Assembly (NCBI RefSeq): GCF_000294655.1
Contig: NZ_CAHP01000034.1
Coordinates: 1 to 64,000, forward strand
Reading direction: 5' to 3'
Source: Magnetospirillum molischianum DSM 120
Lineage (GTDB): Bacteria > Pseudomonadota > Alphaproteobacteria > Rhodospirillales > Magnetospirillaceae
DNA: 64,000 nt
The notes under the pieces are model-generated. The model was not told where the DNA came from. It saw only the letters and a program-made list of their open reading frames with translations, and made no database searches. Of the stretch, positions 52,456-60,864 are shown piece by piece; the first letter of the stretch is position 1; every line of letters begins with the position of its first letter. A program made the position numbers and the translations under genes.

Positions 52456-52488
52456 CTGCCGACGATTGCCACTATCGTCGGCAGTTTT
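52456..52488 (+). terminator. Intrinsic terminator
   Basis: CTGCCGACGAT and ATCGTCGGCAG form a perfect 11-base-pair stem around a 7-base loop, followed by TTTT. It would end transcription of the Pro/Tyr-repeat gene and may also serve the convergent DUF697 gene, which stops at 52517. Confidence 0.85.
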
Positions 52489-52516
52489 GTGTGCGGCGGT
52501 TTTCATCGGATTCGGT

Positions 52517-53056
52517 TCAGGCGGCGGCGGATGGTTCCTTATCCTTCAGATCGGCCGCGACTTTCTTGCCGAGGCGGAATTGCTTCGAGAAGTAGTCTTT
52601 TACCCTGGTGGTATCGAGGTCGAAGATGCTTCCTCCGGCCTCGTAATGGCGCACGAACACCTTGTTGACGGCATACGTTGCCGCTCCGGCCAGAATCGGC
52701 AGTGCCACCGCTCCGGTGGTCTGGCCGACGATGGGGATGAACTTCAACAGGCTGATGACGGTTCCCCCGACCGCGACGGGAAACAATCCGCCCAGCAGCG
52801 AAGTTAGAATCGCCTTGCCGCGATCCTGTTCGAATGGGACGCCGTATTCCTTGGACAGCGATTTGATCAGGTCGAGATTGACCGCCAGAACCCCCACGAT
52901 GTCGGCGATAGGGATCGGGACGAGACCAACGCCGAGCGAGGCGAGGATGTGATTGCGGGCGATGTGTTCAACCCGTTGCTTGCGAGCGCTATGTTCGTCT
53001 TCTCCCTCGTTCGCAACGTCTGACGGGGCTGAGGATTCGCTGACTTTTTCCGACAT
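52517..53056 (-). CDS. DUF697 family membrane protein
   Basis: This 179-residue protein has an acidic N-terminus and hydrophobic segments (ASLGVGLVPIPIADIVGVLA; ILTSLLGGLFPVAVGGTVIS; VALPILAGAATYAVNKVFV) typical of DUF697. The C-terminus (YFSKQFRLGKKVAADLKDKE) is basic and soluble. Function unknown. It diverges from the ABC exporter gene. Confidence 0.8.
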   Translation of the reverse strand: MSEKVSESSAPSDVANEGEDEHSARKQRVEHIARNHILASLGVGLVPIPIADIVGVLAVNLDLIKSLSKEYGVPFEQDRGKAILTSLLGGLFPVAVGGTVISLLKFIPIVGQTTGAVALPILAGAATYAVNKVFVRHYEAGGSIFDLDTTRVKDYFSKQFRLGKKVAADLKDKEPSAAA

Positions 53057-53208
53057 GGCGCAGCTCCTGGGAAGATGCCTCGCGAACGGTTCAGGCGAGG
53101 AACGACTTCATTTTATCGTCAAATCGTCGTCCCGTCATCGTGAGTGACGATATTGGCGTGGCCGTTTCCTCTATTCAGACTTCATTGTTAGACATTTAAG
53201 CCTAAAAA

Positions 53209-53236
53209 TTGTTAATGTCGCCGCATCCGCTATCAT
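53209..53236 (+). promoter_or_regulatory. Candidate sigma-70 promoter for the exporter operon
   Basis: TTGTTA (53209-53214) and TATCAT (53231-53236) are 16 bases apart and lie 58 bases upstream of the ATG at 53294. No other plausible promoter was noticed in the 237-base divergent gap. Confidence 0.5.
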
Positions 53237-53293
53237 AAAAATAGGGTCGCAAATACGCACCCAAAAGGTGCGGCGGGTTGCGAGAGGGGGCCG

Positions 53294-54970
53294 ATGAGCG
53301 GGATGGCGAAGACGGGTATCTTCAGCTTTTTGCAAGGAGAAACCCATGCCCTGAACAAGCGTTTGATTATCCTGACCGCGACGTCTGGCATTGCCAATGC
53401 GCTTAATTTGGCTGTGATCAATGCGGGGGTAGAAACGCTGTCGCATGGCGGGCCGCCCTGGCAATATTTTGTGTGGTTTGGCCTGTCGCTCGCTTTATTT
53501 GTCTATTCCCTACGTTACGTTTTGTACGCTTCGACCCGGATCGCCGAATCCGCTATTTGCAGCGTGCGAATCCGGCTGGCCGACAAGATCCGCCGATGCG
53601 ATCTGTTGGCGTTGGAGCAAATCGGCGAGGCCGACATTCATTCCCGGATCAGCCGCGACACCGCCGCGATTGCCCAGGCGGCGCGGCCTCTGTTCGCCGC
53701 CGCGCAATCGGCGGTGATGATCCTGTTCACGATGATCTATATCGCGACCGTTTCACCAGTGGCGGTTCTGCTGTGCCTTGCCCTGATCGGCGGCGGGGCC
53801 AGCATCTATCTGAAGGATCGCAAGGGCTACGAGGAGGGGCTGGAAAGCGCATCGCGGCAGGAGGACGAACTTTTCAATACGTTGAACGGGCTGCTGAGAG
53901 GGTTCAAGGAGATACGGCTGAACGTCCTGAAAAGCGACGACGTATTCACGGATTTCAGCGAGAACGCCCGGCGTGTTCGCGATGTCCGCACCGATGTCAT
54001 GATCCTGTTCTCGGACAATTACGTCTTCGTCGAGATGTTTTTTGTTTTGTTGCTGGGAGCGATTGTCTTTGTGCTTCCGATCCTGTCGGACTCATTCGGG
54101 AGTTCGGTAACTAAGATCGTCTCGGCGGTCCTGTTCTTCTTCGGGCCGCTCGGCAACGTGGTGATGATGGTTCCGCTGTTGTCGCAGGTGAATGTGACGG
54201 TGGAAAATCTCCAGCGGCTAGAGGCGTCTCTGGACGACGTTCTGGCGAAGTCGAACGAGCGCATCCCCGTTCCTCCGGTCGATCTCAGTCCGTTCACCAC
54301 GATCCGATTTGATGGGGTTGGCTTCACGTATGTCGATCCAGACGGCAAGGTCACCTTTACGGTTGGACCGATCGATGGCGAGGTTCGGCGCGGTGAGATC
54401 CTGTTCCTGGTCGGCGGCAACGGTAGCGGCAAGACGACCTTTCTCAAGCTGTTCACGGCCTTGTACCCGCCAACGCAAGGTGCGATCCGTGTCGATGGAA
54501 TCGAAATCGGCCCAGCCAATATTCAATCATATCGCGCTTTGTTTTCGGCTATTTTCTCGGATTTTCATCTATTCGACAAACTGTATGGGCTGCACGCGGC
54601 GGCACCCGAACGGGTCAATGCGATGCTGCGGCTGATGGACATCTCGCACAAAACGGCGTTCGCCGATGGGCGGTTCACCAACACCCACCTGTCCACCGGC
54701 CAGCGTAAACGGCTGGCCCTGGTGGTGTCTTACCTGGAAGACAAGGAGATCTACATTTTTGACGAAGTGGCGGCCGATCAGGACCCGCACTTCCGTCATT
54801 ATTTCTACGAGACCTTGCTGCCCGATTTGAAGAAATCAGGCAAGACGGTGGTGGTGGTGTCCCACGACGACCGTTACTTCCACATCGCCGACCGTGTTTT
54901 GAGGATGGATTACGGCAGACTGAGAGACGATCTCGCCGACATCGCCACGTTCCGGGAGCCTGGACCATGA
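53294..54970 (+). CDS. Cyclic-peptide-type ABC exporter (fused membrane and ATPase domains)
   Basis: This 558-residue half-transporter has six N-terminal membrane helices and a C-terminal ATPase. The ATPase shows Walker A VGGNGSGKTTFLKL, signature LSTGQRKRLAL, Walker B IYIFDEVAADQDP, and H-loop VVVVSHDDRYF. The pattern matches the SyrD/PvdE group, which exports cyclic peptides or siderophores. No peptide synthetase is nearby, so the substrate is unknown. GAGAGGGGG precedes the ATG. It overlaps the SPFH gene by four bases. Confidence 0.87.
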   Translation: MSGMAKTGIFSFLQGETHALNKRLIILTATSGIANALNLAVINAGVETLSHGGPPWQYFVWFGLSLALFVYSLRYVLYASTRIAESAICSVRIRLADKIRRCDLLALEQIGEADIHSRISRDTAAIAQAARPLFAAAQSAVMILFTMIYIATVSPVAVLLCLALIGGGASIYLKDRKGYEEGLESASRQEDELFNTLNGLLRGFKEIRLNVLKSDDVFTDFSENARRVRDVRTDVMILFSDNYVFVEMFFVLLLGAIVFVLPILSDSFGSSVTKIVSAVLFFFGPLGNVVMMVPLLSQVNVTVENLQRLEASLDDVLAKSNERIPVPPVDLSPFTTIRFDGVGFTYVDPDGKVTFTVGPIDGEVRRGEILFLVGGNGSGKTTFLKLFTALYPPTQGAIRVDGIEIGPANIQSYRALFSAIFSDFHLFDKLYGLHAAAPERVNAMLRLMDISHKTAFADGRFTNTHLSTGQRKRLALVVSYLEDKEIYIFDEVAADQDPHFRHYFYETLLPDLKKSGKTVVVVSHDDRYFHIADRVLRMDYGRLRDDLADIATFREPGP

Positions 54971-55833
54971 AGACGCTTCTTCGCTGGCTCGCCGCCCGAA
55001 TCCTGGACGTTGACCGTTATCTGCGGCGGAACGCGCCCTATGTGGTGCTGCTGCTTTTTCTATCCGCCTTCTTGTTCGTCGCGATGTTCGATCTGATCGT
55101 TATCACGATTCGGCCCGGCGAGTTGGGGGTGCTGTGGCGACGTCTGGGCGCGGGCACTGTCATCGATACCGTTTACCGGGAAGGATTGCATCTGATCCTG
55201 CCGGTGAACCGGATGTACGTCTACAACGCCCGGAAGCAGCAGTTCGAAGACACGATCGACACCTTGACCGTCGATGGGCTGAACGTCCGGGTTCAATATT
55301 CTGTCCGCTATTTTCTTTCCGCCGACACGCTTCCGCTGCTGCATCAACGGATCGGGCCGGATTACGTCGATGTCGTGGTGCGACCAGAAATCCGTTCGGT
55401 GGTTAGAACGGTGTTCGGCCAATTCAAGCCCGAGGAGATCTACACCTCGCAGCGGGCGATCCAGGAGCGGGTCAGCGAGCAATCGCGGCAGCGGTTGGAA
55501 GCCCGCTTCATCGCGCTGGATGACGTGCCGATCGAAAGCATCACTCTGCCGCCCCGGATCTCCGAGGCGATCGAGGCCAAGATGGCCTATCAGCAGGTCG
55601 AGGGCGAATACGTCTATCGTCTGGCGATTGCCCAGAAGGAGGCCGAGCGGCTGCGGATCGAGTCGAATGGTCTGAAGGTCTTCAATAACACTCTGGCTCA
55701 GAGTCTCGACCCGTCGCTGCTGCATTGGTATGGCATCCGTGCGACTCAGGAATTGGCCAAGTCGCCTAACAGCAAGACCATCGTCATCGGCGCGGGGAAC
55801 AGTGGCCTGCCGATCATCCTCGGGAAGGATTGA
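54967..55833 (+). CDS. SPFH/prohibitin-like membrane protein
   Basis: This 288-residue protein has one N-terminal membrane helix (residues 26-48, VVLLLFLSAFLFVAMFDLIV) and a band-7 domain (VIDTVYREGLHLILPVNRMY; VYNARKQQFEDTIDTLTVDG; EIRSVVRTVFGQF). SPFH proteins form membrane rings that organise transporters or proteases. It overlaps the exporter upstream and the solute-binding gene downstream, which implies a shared function. Confidence 0.87.
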   Translation: MKTLLRWLAARILDVDRYLRRNAPYVVLLLFLSAFLFVAMFDLIVITIRPGELGVLWRRLGAGTVIDTVYREGLHLILPVNRMYVYNARKQQFEDTIDTLTVDGLNVRVQYSVRYFLSADTLPLLHQRIGPDYVDVVVRPEIRSVVRTVFGQFKPEEIYTSQRAIQERVSEQSRQRLEARFIALDDVPIESITLPPRISEAIEAKMAYQQVEGEYVYRLAIAQKEAERLRIESNGLKVFNNTLAQSLDPSLLHWYGIRATQELAKSPNSKTIVIGAGNSGLPIILGKD

Positions 55834-55838
55834 GCTTG

Positions 55839-57029
55839 ATGGCGGTGCGGTTCCGATGGGGGCTGGCAACGACGGCGGCTTTGGCTCTTGTCGCTATCCT
55901 GACTCTGGCTCCGCAATGGCGCTCGCTCGAAGGGATGGGGGCGCGGCGGGCGGTGGTGCTCGCTCGTCCGCCTGCGGAGATTTTGGTCGGGGTGAGCTGG
56001 CCGTTTTCGATCCGACGCGACGGTATGGCCGAGGGTCTGCGACTGGCTCAGGACGAGATCAATCAGGGCGGTCTGGCGGGTGGGATTCCGGTTCGTCTGG
56101 TTTTGCGCGACGATCAAGGCGTGTGGGCCGAGGCGCGGCGGATTGCTCTCGACTTTGCCGATACGCCGGCGATGTCCGCGGTGATCGGCTATGACGACAT
56201 CCGCCTTGCCCTTCGGGCCGCGCCGATCTTCGAGAAAAGCCGCCTGCTCTATCTCCTCCCTGCCGTGGGTAATCCCGATCCGGGCGAAGCCAGCAGCCGC
56301 TATGCCATCCGCACCGCGCCCTCGCTCTCTTCGTTCGCGCGTGCCCTTGCTGTTGCCGCCGGGCGACCGGGGGAGTCTCTCCGCTTTGCCTTGATCTGGG
56401 ACGAAGACGGTCCAGGGAAGGAACTGGCCACTCAGTTCCTGATCGCCCAAAGTGGAATGGGAGGAAACCGAGTCTTTCAGTGGCCCTATCTGACCGGCCG
56501 GGCTGATTTTCGTGCGTCGGCCTATCGCTTGCGAGAGATTGAGGCCGATTTAATCGTGATCGCCGGGCCATCGCCCGACCTTGTCGATTTCTTGCGCAAG
56601 GCTGACGGTGCCGGACTGATCGCGCCGATCCTGGTTATCGCCGAACCGTCGGACGCGCTTTGGGCGCAGATGGGGACGGCGGCATGGAGGCGGGCGATTT
56701 TTCCCCAAATCTATGACGTTGCCGCGATGACGAGCGAGAACCGGGCCTTTGTCGATAAATTCCGCGCCCGCTTCGGCAAAGACCCTGACGCAGCCGCCGC
56801 CCAGGGCTATGACACGCTTCGTCTTCTGGCTGAAGCGGTTCGCACGACCGGATCGGCCGAGCCGCTCGATCTCATCTTCGCGCTCCGCCAAAGTCCCGCA
56901 TGGGCTGGAGCTGTCGGGGAGTATCGCTTCGACCGCCAGGGCGAAGTGCGGGACAGGATTGTAAGGCTTGTTCCCGGCGAGGTCAGCGTGACGAGTTCTC
57001 GTCTTGCGCCTGCTCCTGCATCTCCCTGA
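55839..57029 (+). CDS. Membrane-anchored type I periplasmic binding protein
   Basis: This 396-residue protein has an N-terminal hydrophobic segment (WGLATTAALALVAILTLA) and a Leu/Ile/Val-receptor-type fold (VGVSWPFSIRRDGMAEGLRL, AQDEINQGGLAGGIPVRLVL, RDDQGVWAEA; AAAQGYDTLRLLAEAVR). It binds a small ligand in the periplasm. The anchor has no clear cleavage site, so it may stay tethered. The ATG at 55839 overlaps no start motif strongly; GGGAAGGAT lies upstream. A branched-chain permease is absent. Confidence 0.85.
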   Translation: MAVRFRWGLATTAALALVAILTLAPQWRSLEGMGARRAVVLARPPAEILVGVSWPFSIRRDGMAEGLRLAQDEINQGGLAGGIPVRLVLRDDQGVWAEARRIALDFADTPAMSAVIGYDDIRLALRAAPIFEKSRLLYLLPAVGNPDPGEASSRYAIRTAPSLSSFARALAVAAGRPGESLRFALIWDEDGPGKELATQFLIAQSGMGGNRVFQWPYLTGRADFRASAYRLREIEADLIVIAGPSPDLVDFLRKADGAGLIAPILVIAEPSDALWAQMGTAAWRRAIFPQIYDVAAMTSENRAFVDKFRARFGKDPDAAAAQGYDTLRLLAEAVRTTGSAEPLDLIFALRQSPAWAGAVGEYRFDRQGEVRDRIVRLVPGEVSVTSSRLAPAPASP

Positions 57030-57552
57030 GAGCGATCAGTTCCTCAAGCAGCAGATGGCGGTCGTTCTCCTGGACGTCTGGAGAATCTTTAGTGTTGGGG
57101 ATGTGCAGCAGCGCGCCGAGGGCGTGACGCGCCGCCAGCCGTAGCGTCGTGTTTCCCTGCTGCGCCATCCGGTCGATCGTCGCTATTTCCTGCTCGGGAT
57201 GGCTTTGGAAGGTGGTTTGCAGATAGCTCGACATCAGCAAGCCGTCCCGGTGGAAATAACGGAACAGTTCTTCGTCGCGTGCCGCGATGTCGATCAGCAG
57301 CGTATCAATGAACCAGCCCAGCGAGAACTGAGAGACGTTTTGTCCGGCTTCGGTCTGGCGGATGAATTCCGAGACGCTGGTGATGTCGAACACGACCTCA
57401 AGCCCGTCCTCATCGGAGTCTTGATGGGAAAACGTGTTAATGCAGCCCGAAGCCGACAGGCACAGGAACGCGGCCAGGACGATCCCGATTGGAGTGGCGA
57501 CCAGAGCACGCGCCAGCGAGGTGGCTGCGGGTCGTGCCGAAGCGAGTTTCAT
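56983..57552 (-). CDS. Putative lipoprotein, convergent with the binding protein
   Basis: From the ATG at 57552 (MKLASARPAATSLARALVAT) the protein has a hydrophobic signal with lipobox SASGC and a helical body (FDITSVSEFIRQTEAGQNVS; LEELIALREMQEQAQDENSS) of 189 residues. A start at 57627 is also open. Its 3' end overlaps the convergent binding-protein gene by 47 bases. No family was recognised. Confidence 0.65.
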   Translation of the reverse strand: MKLASARPAATSLARALVATPIGIVLAAFLCLSASGCINTFSHQDSDEDGLEVVFDITSVSEFIRQTEAGQNVSQFSLGWFIDTLLIDIAARDEELFRYFHRDGLLMSSYLQTTFQSHPEQEIATIDRMAQQGNTTLRLAARHALGALLHIPNTKDSPDVQENDRHLLLEELIALREMQEQAQDENSSR

Positions 57553-57699
57553 GAAAAGACCGGTCCACGGAGGAGAGATGTCTATTGTCAGCATACTCTC
57601 GAACAGCCGGTCGGAGAAAGCCGTCATCCCCGCGATTTAAAACAAATGGTTGGATCAGCGCGACGAATCATACCAACCGGCCAATGGGGCAAAGCGATA

Positions 57700-59229
57700 T
57701 TAGGCCCAGGGCATCCCCTTTTGTCGGAACACCGTGGCGCGAAAGGTCTTGGCCGCCAGCAGGTCGGCCAGACTCCAGGATTTGGAACGGCCCAGGGCTG
57801 TCTCGGTCCACACGTCGAACGAATGGCGGGGGGTCAGCGGCCCGGCTCCATCGTTGGCAGCGGTCTTGACCGGGTTTCCGGCCCAGCGGACGAGGCGGGG
57901 CAGTTCGCGGCGGAACCAGAAGACGCGCAGATCGGCGTTCAGTCCCTGCCGCAATGGGACTCGAAGGGCGATCATCCCACTGGCGCGGGCCTGCATGGCG
58001 GCGGCGGGGGGGAACAGCGACGACAGGCAGGCGGTCGAAACGAAGCCGCGGGGATGGGCCGTCAGAAACCATCGGTCGATTTCGGTTATGTCGGCGGCGG
58101 TGGGGCTGTCACCGATCAGCTCGATTCTGTCGCCCACCATTATCGCCGCAGAGTCCGCCGCTACCAATCTCAGGAAATCGGGCGTTCTGGCTCGCAGCCG
58201 TTCAATCGTGTTTCCGGGGGCCGCCGGGCCAAGGGGGCCGAGCAGGGCAACGATGGCGCGGTCGATGCCATCGACAAAGCGCAAATGCTCGCCCGCGACA
58301 AAGGCGAGATAACCGATGGCGAAGTCGCGTGCGACCCGCACCACCTGATCGCGCACTGCTGGCGGCAGCGAGATCGGGGCGGGATGGTGGCAGGCGATCA
58401 TGCCCCACAATTTTCCTTTGACGATGACCGGGGCGGAAAAAGACGACCGTATTTTCATGTTGCGGAGGTATTGGAGATGCAGCGGCGAAACACTGCGCAG
58501 CATTCCCGATCCCTGATCGAGCGGTGGCGCGGTAGGGTCGAGACCGATTACGTCGATGGGAGCCGTCTCGGTATCGGAGATGAACCGCTGGCGGGTCCGG
58601 GCGTAAAGCGCACGGGCATTGGCGGGAATATCGCTGGCGGGAAAGCGCAGCCCGAGATAGCTGTCGAGTGGCAGATCCAGCACTTCGGCGACCACCTCGC
58701 CGCTCCAATCGTCGTCGAAGCGATAAAGCAGAACCCGGCCGAAGCCGGTCAGATGGCTGACGATTTCGGCCAGACGGCGGAAATTGGTGTCGGGCTGGCC
58801 GGGGCCGGTGGGAGTGCGGATTAGGCGCAGCGTCTCATGCATCCACGGTGTGACGCAGGGCGGCGGCGGGCCGCTCGGTTCGAATTCGAACAGGCATCCC
58901 TCGCCTGTCCGCGACACGACCAGATCCCACTGTTTGCCCTCAATGGTTGCTGCATTGGTAAAGAGGATGGGAAGGCCACCCGGAACAGCGGCGGCTCGAA
59001 TTTCGGACAAGGGGGACCAGATCAACGCGGCGGGAACTGGTTGTCCCAGGATCGATTCGGGCGGAACATCCAGCAGAGGGGCGGCATTCCGGCTGACATG
59101 GGTAACGATGTCGTCGGCGTCGCGCACCGCCAGCAGGATACCGCAAGGTTGAATTTGACCGGAGAGGTGCAAAAGCTCGCTTTCGCACGACCGTAGGGCT
59201 TGGTCCAGGTTCAGTTCATCACTGGCCAT
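57700..59229 (-). CDS. Bacteriophytochrome-like photosensor without output domain
   Basis: This 509-residue protein has the phytochrome core: PAS (residues 15-120), GAF (140-310, with LGLRFPASDIPANARALYAR and SPLHLQYLRNMKIRSSFSAP, then LWGMIACHH) and PHY (320-500). The Cys that binds biliverdin in bacteriophytochromes is probably Cys-15. The usual PHG motif reads QPCG (Cys-29). No histidine kinase, GGDEF or other output domain follows, and none is encoded next door. It may signal through a partner protein. Confidence 0.85.
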   Translation of the reverse strand: MASDELNLDQALRSCESELLHLSGQIQPCGILLAVRDADDIVTHVSRNAAPLLDVPPESILGQPVPAALIWSPLSEIRAAAVPGGLPILFTNAATIEGKQWDLVVSRTGEGCLFEFEPSGPPPPCVTPWMHETLRLIRTPTGPGQPDTNFRRLAEIVSHLTGFGRVLLYRFDDDWSGEVVAEVLDLPLDSYLGLRFPASDIPANARALYARTRQRFISDTETAPIDVIGLDPTAPPLDQGSGMLRSVSPLHLQYLRNMKIRSSFSAPVIVKGKLWGMIACHHPAPISLPPAVRDQVVRVARDFAIGYLAFVAGEHLRFVDGIDRAIVALLGPLGPAAPGNTIERLRARTPDFLRLVAADSAAIMVGDRIELIGDSPTAADITEIDRWFLTAHPRGFVSTACLSSLFPPAAAMQARASGMIALRVPLRQGLNADLRVFWFRRELPRLVRWAGNPVKTAANDGAGPLTPRHSFDVWTETALGRSKSWSLADLLAAKTFRATVFRQKGMPWA

Positions 59230-59428
59230 GTCACTCTCCTGGGATGCTACCGGGAGGAGTATGCCTCTTCGTTCTATTCCAATAGCATGAAGCTCTTACC
59301 GACAAGAACCGAAAAGGAGAGCCCGCCCGCTGCCGTCGCGGGTAATCGGCCATGAGGGGGCATATCGTTTGGCTCAACCCCTCCGTCTCCTCTGGAAATA
59401 GCTGGCAAACCCCGCTAGAAGTAGGCTC

Positions 59429-60163
59429 ATGCACCGCTACGCCAATCCCGCCCGCTTCTTGCGTCTGGCCAAGGCTATCCTGCCGTATTCGTCGGGACTC
59501 GCCGTTCTGCTTCTCGGTTCCGGCCTATGGTTCGCCCTGGTCGGATCGCCCGCCGATTATCAGCAAGGCGACAGCATGAGGATCATGTACGTCCATGTGC
59601 CATCGGCCTGGATGGGCATGGTCTGTTATGTCGCGATGGCGGTGCTCAGTGCGATGGCGCTGATCTGGAAGCATCCACTGGCCGATCTGCTGGCCCGCGC
59701 CACCGCTCCGGTCGGCGCAGCCTTCACTCTGCTCTGTCTCATCACCGGCTCGCTGTGGGGCAAGCCGATGTGGGGGACGTGGTGGGTGTGGGATGCCCGG
59801 TTGACCAGCATGCTGATTCTGCTGTTCCTGTATCTGGGCTATATGGCCCTGATCGACGCCTTCGATGACCCCGAGCGCGGTTCGAAGGCCGGGGCGATCC
59901 TTGCTCTGGTCGGCGCGGTTAACATCCCCGTCATCAAATTCTCGGTCGATTGGTGGAACACCCTGCACCAGCCCGCCAGCGTGGTGAAGATGGGCGGTCC
60001 CGCGATCGATCCCAGCATGCTGCTGCCGTTGCTGCTGATGGCGTTCGGTTTCAAGGCCTATTGGGTGACCGTCCTGCTGCTGCGTGGCCGCGCCGAGATC
60101 GCGGCCCAGAAAATCCGCGTCCTGCGCCTTGCTCAGGTTCACGCTTCATCCCGAGGGGAGTGA
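59429..60163 (+). CDS. ccmC: Haem exporter permease CcmC
   Basis: This 244-residue inner-membrane protein has six helices and the tryptophan-rich haem motif WGTWWVWDARLTS. It passes haem to CcmE in the periplasm during cytochrome c maturation. It starts a plus-strand run ccmC-D-E-F-G-H-I with short gaps. CcmA and CcmB are not in this window. Confidence 0.95.
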   Translation: MHRYANPARFLRLAKAILPYSSGLAVLLLGSGLWFALVGSPADYQQGDSMRIMYVHVPSAWMGMVCYVAMAVLSAMALIWKHPLADLLARATAPVGAAFTLLCLITGSLWGKPMWGTWWVWDARLTSMLILLFLYLGYMALIDAFDDPERGSKAGAILALVGAVNIPVIKFSVDWWNTLHQPASVVKMGGPAIDPSMLLPLLLMAFGFKAYWVTVLLLRGRAEIAAQKIRVLRLAQVHASSRGE

Positions 60164-60170
60164 CCGACAT

Positions 60171-60368
60171 ATGGAGTCCTTGCACGCTCTCTTCGCCATG
60201 GGGGGCTATGCCGGTTATGTCTGGCCGGCCTATGGCATTTCGGTGGTGGTTCTGATTGGCGTTCTGGTGGTCTCGGTGCGTCAGGTGCGCTGCCGCGAAG
60301 CCGAGTTGGAGCGACTCCAGGGGCCGCGGCGGGAGCGTCGTGGCAGTCCAGCGGGAGCCGGATCATGA
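60171..60368 (+). CDS. ccmD: CcmD, haem exporter subunit
   Basis: This 65-residue protein (MESLHALFAMGGYAGYVWPA) has one membrane helix (ISVVVLIGVLVVSVRQV) and a basic cytoplasmic tail, as CcmD does. It helps release holo-CcmE. The ATG at 60171 lies seven bases after the ccmC stop; its own stop overlaps ccmE. Confidence 0.88.
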   Translation: MESLHALFAMGGYAGYVWPAYGISVVVLIGVLVVSVRQVRCREAELERLQGPRRERRGSPAGAGS

Positions 60369-60805
60369 CCCGCAAGCAGCGCCGCCTTTATTTTGTTTTG
60401 CTCGGTCTGGTGGCGCTGGGTGCCGCCTCTGCTTTGATTCTTACCGCGATTTCCGATTCCCTGGTTTATTTCTATACGCCGAGCGATCTGGTTGGAAAGC
60501 CGCAGCCCGAGGGGCGGCGGATGCGGATCGGCGGCTTGGTCCAGGATCACAGCGTCATTCGTGACGGCAAAAGCGTGACTTTCGTCGTTACCGATCTGAC
60601 CCATGGCTTGCCGGTGACCTATGCCGGGATTCTGCCCGATCTGTTCCGCGAGGGGCAGGGCGTGGTAGTCGAGGGGAAGATGGGAACGGACGGAACATTC
60701 CTGGCCGCCGAGGTTCTCGCCAAACACGACGAGAAATACATGCCGAAGGACGTCGCCGATGCCCTGAAAAAGTCAGGGCAGTGGAAGGAACCGAAGGCGA
60801 ACTGA
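60365..60805 (+). CDS. ccmE: Haem chaperone CcmE
   Basis: This 146-residue protein has an N-terminal anchor (YFVLLGLVALGAASALILT) and an OB-fold domain. The haem-binding motif HDEKY is at His-121 to Tyr-125. It carries haem to the CcmF lyase. It overlaps ccmD by four bases. Confidence 0.95.
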   Translation: MTRKQRRLYFVLLGLVALGAASALILTAISDSLVYFYTPSDLVGKPQPEGRRMRIGGLVQDHSVIRDGKSVTFVVTDLTHGLPVTYAGILPDLFREGQGVVVEGKMGTDGTFLAAEVLAKHDEKYMPKDVADALKKSGQWKEPKAN

Positions 60806-60864
60806 GCGGCGGGTTTCCAAAGCCGCTCCCGATGCGACGTCTCCGACGAAAGGACTAACGCCCG

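Noticed and set aside
57199-58824. 541-codon plus-strand frame opposite the phytochrome
   Set aside because: Low-information shadow; the phytochrome frame has clear domains.
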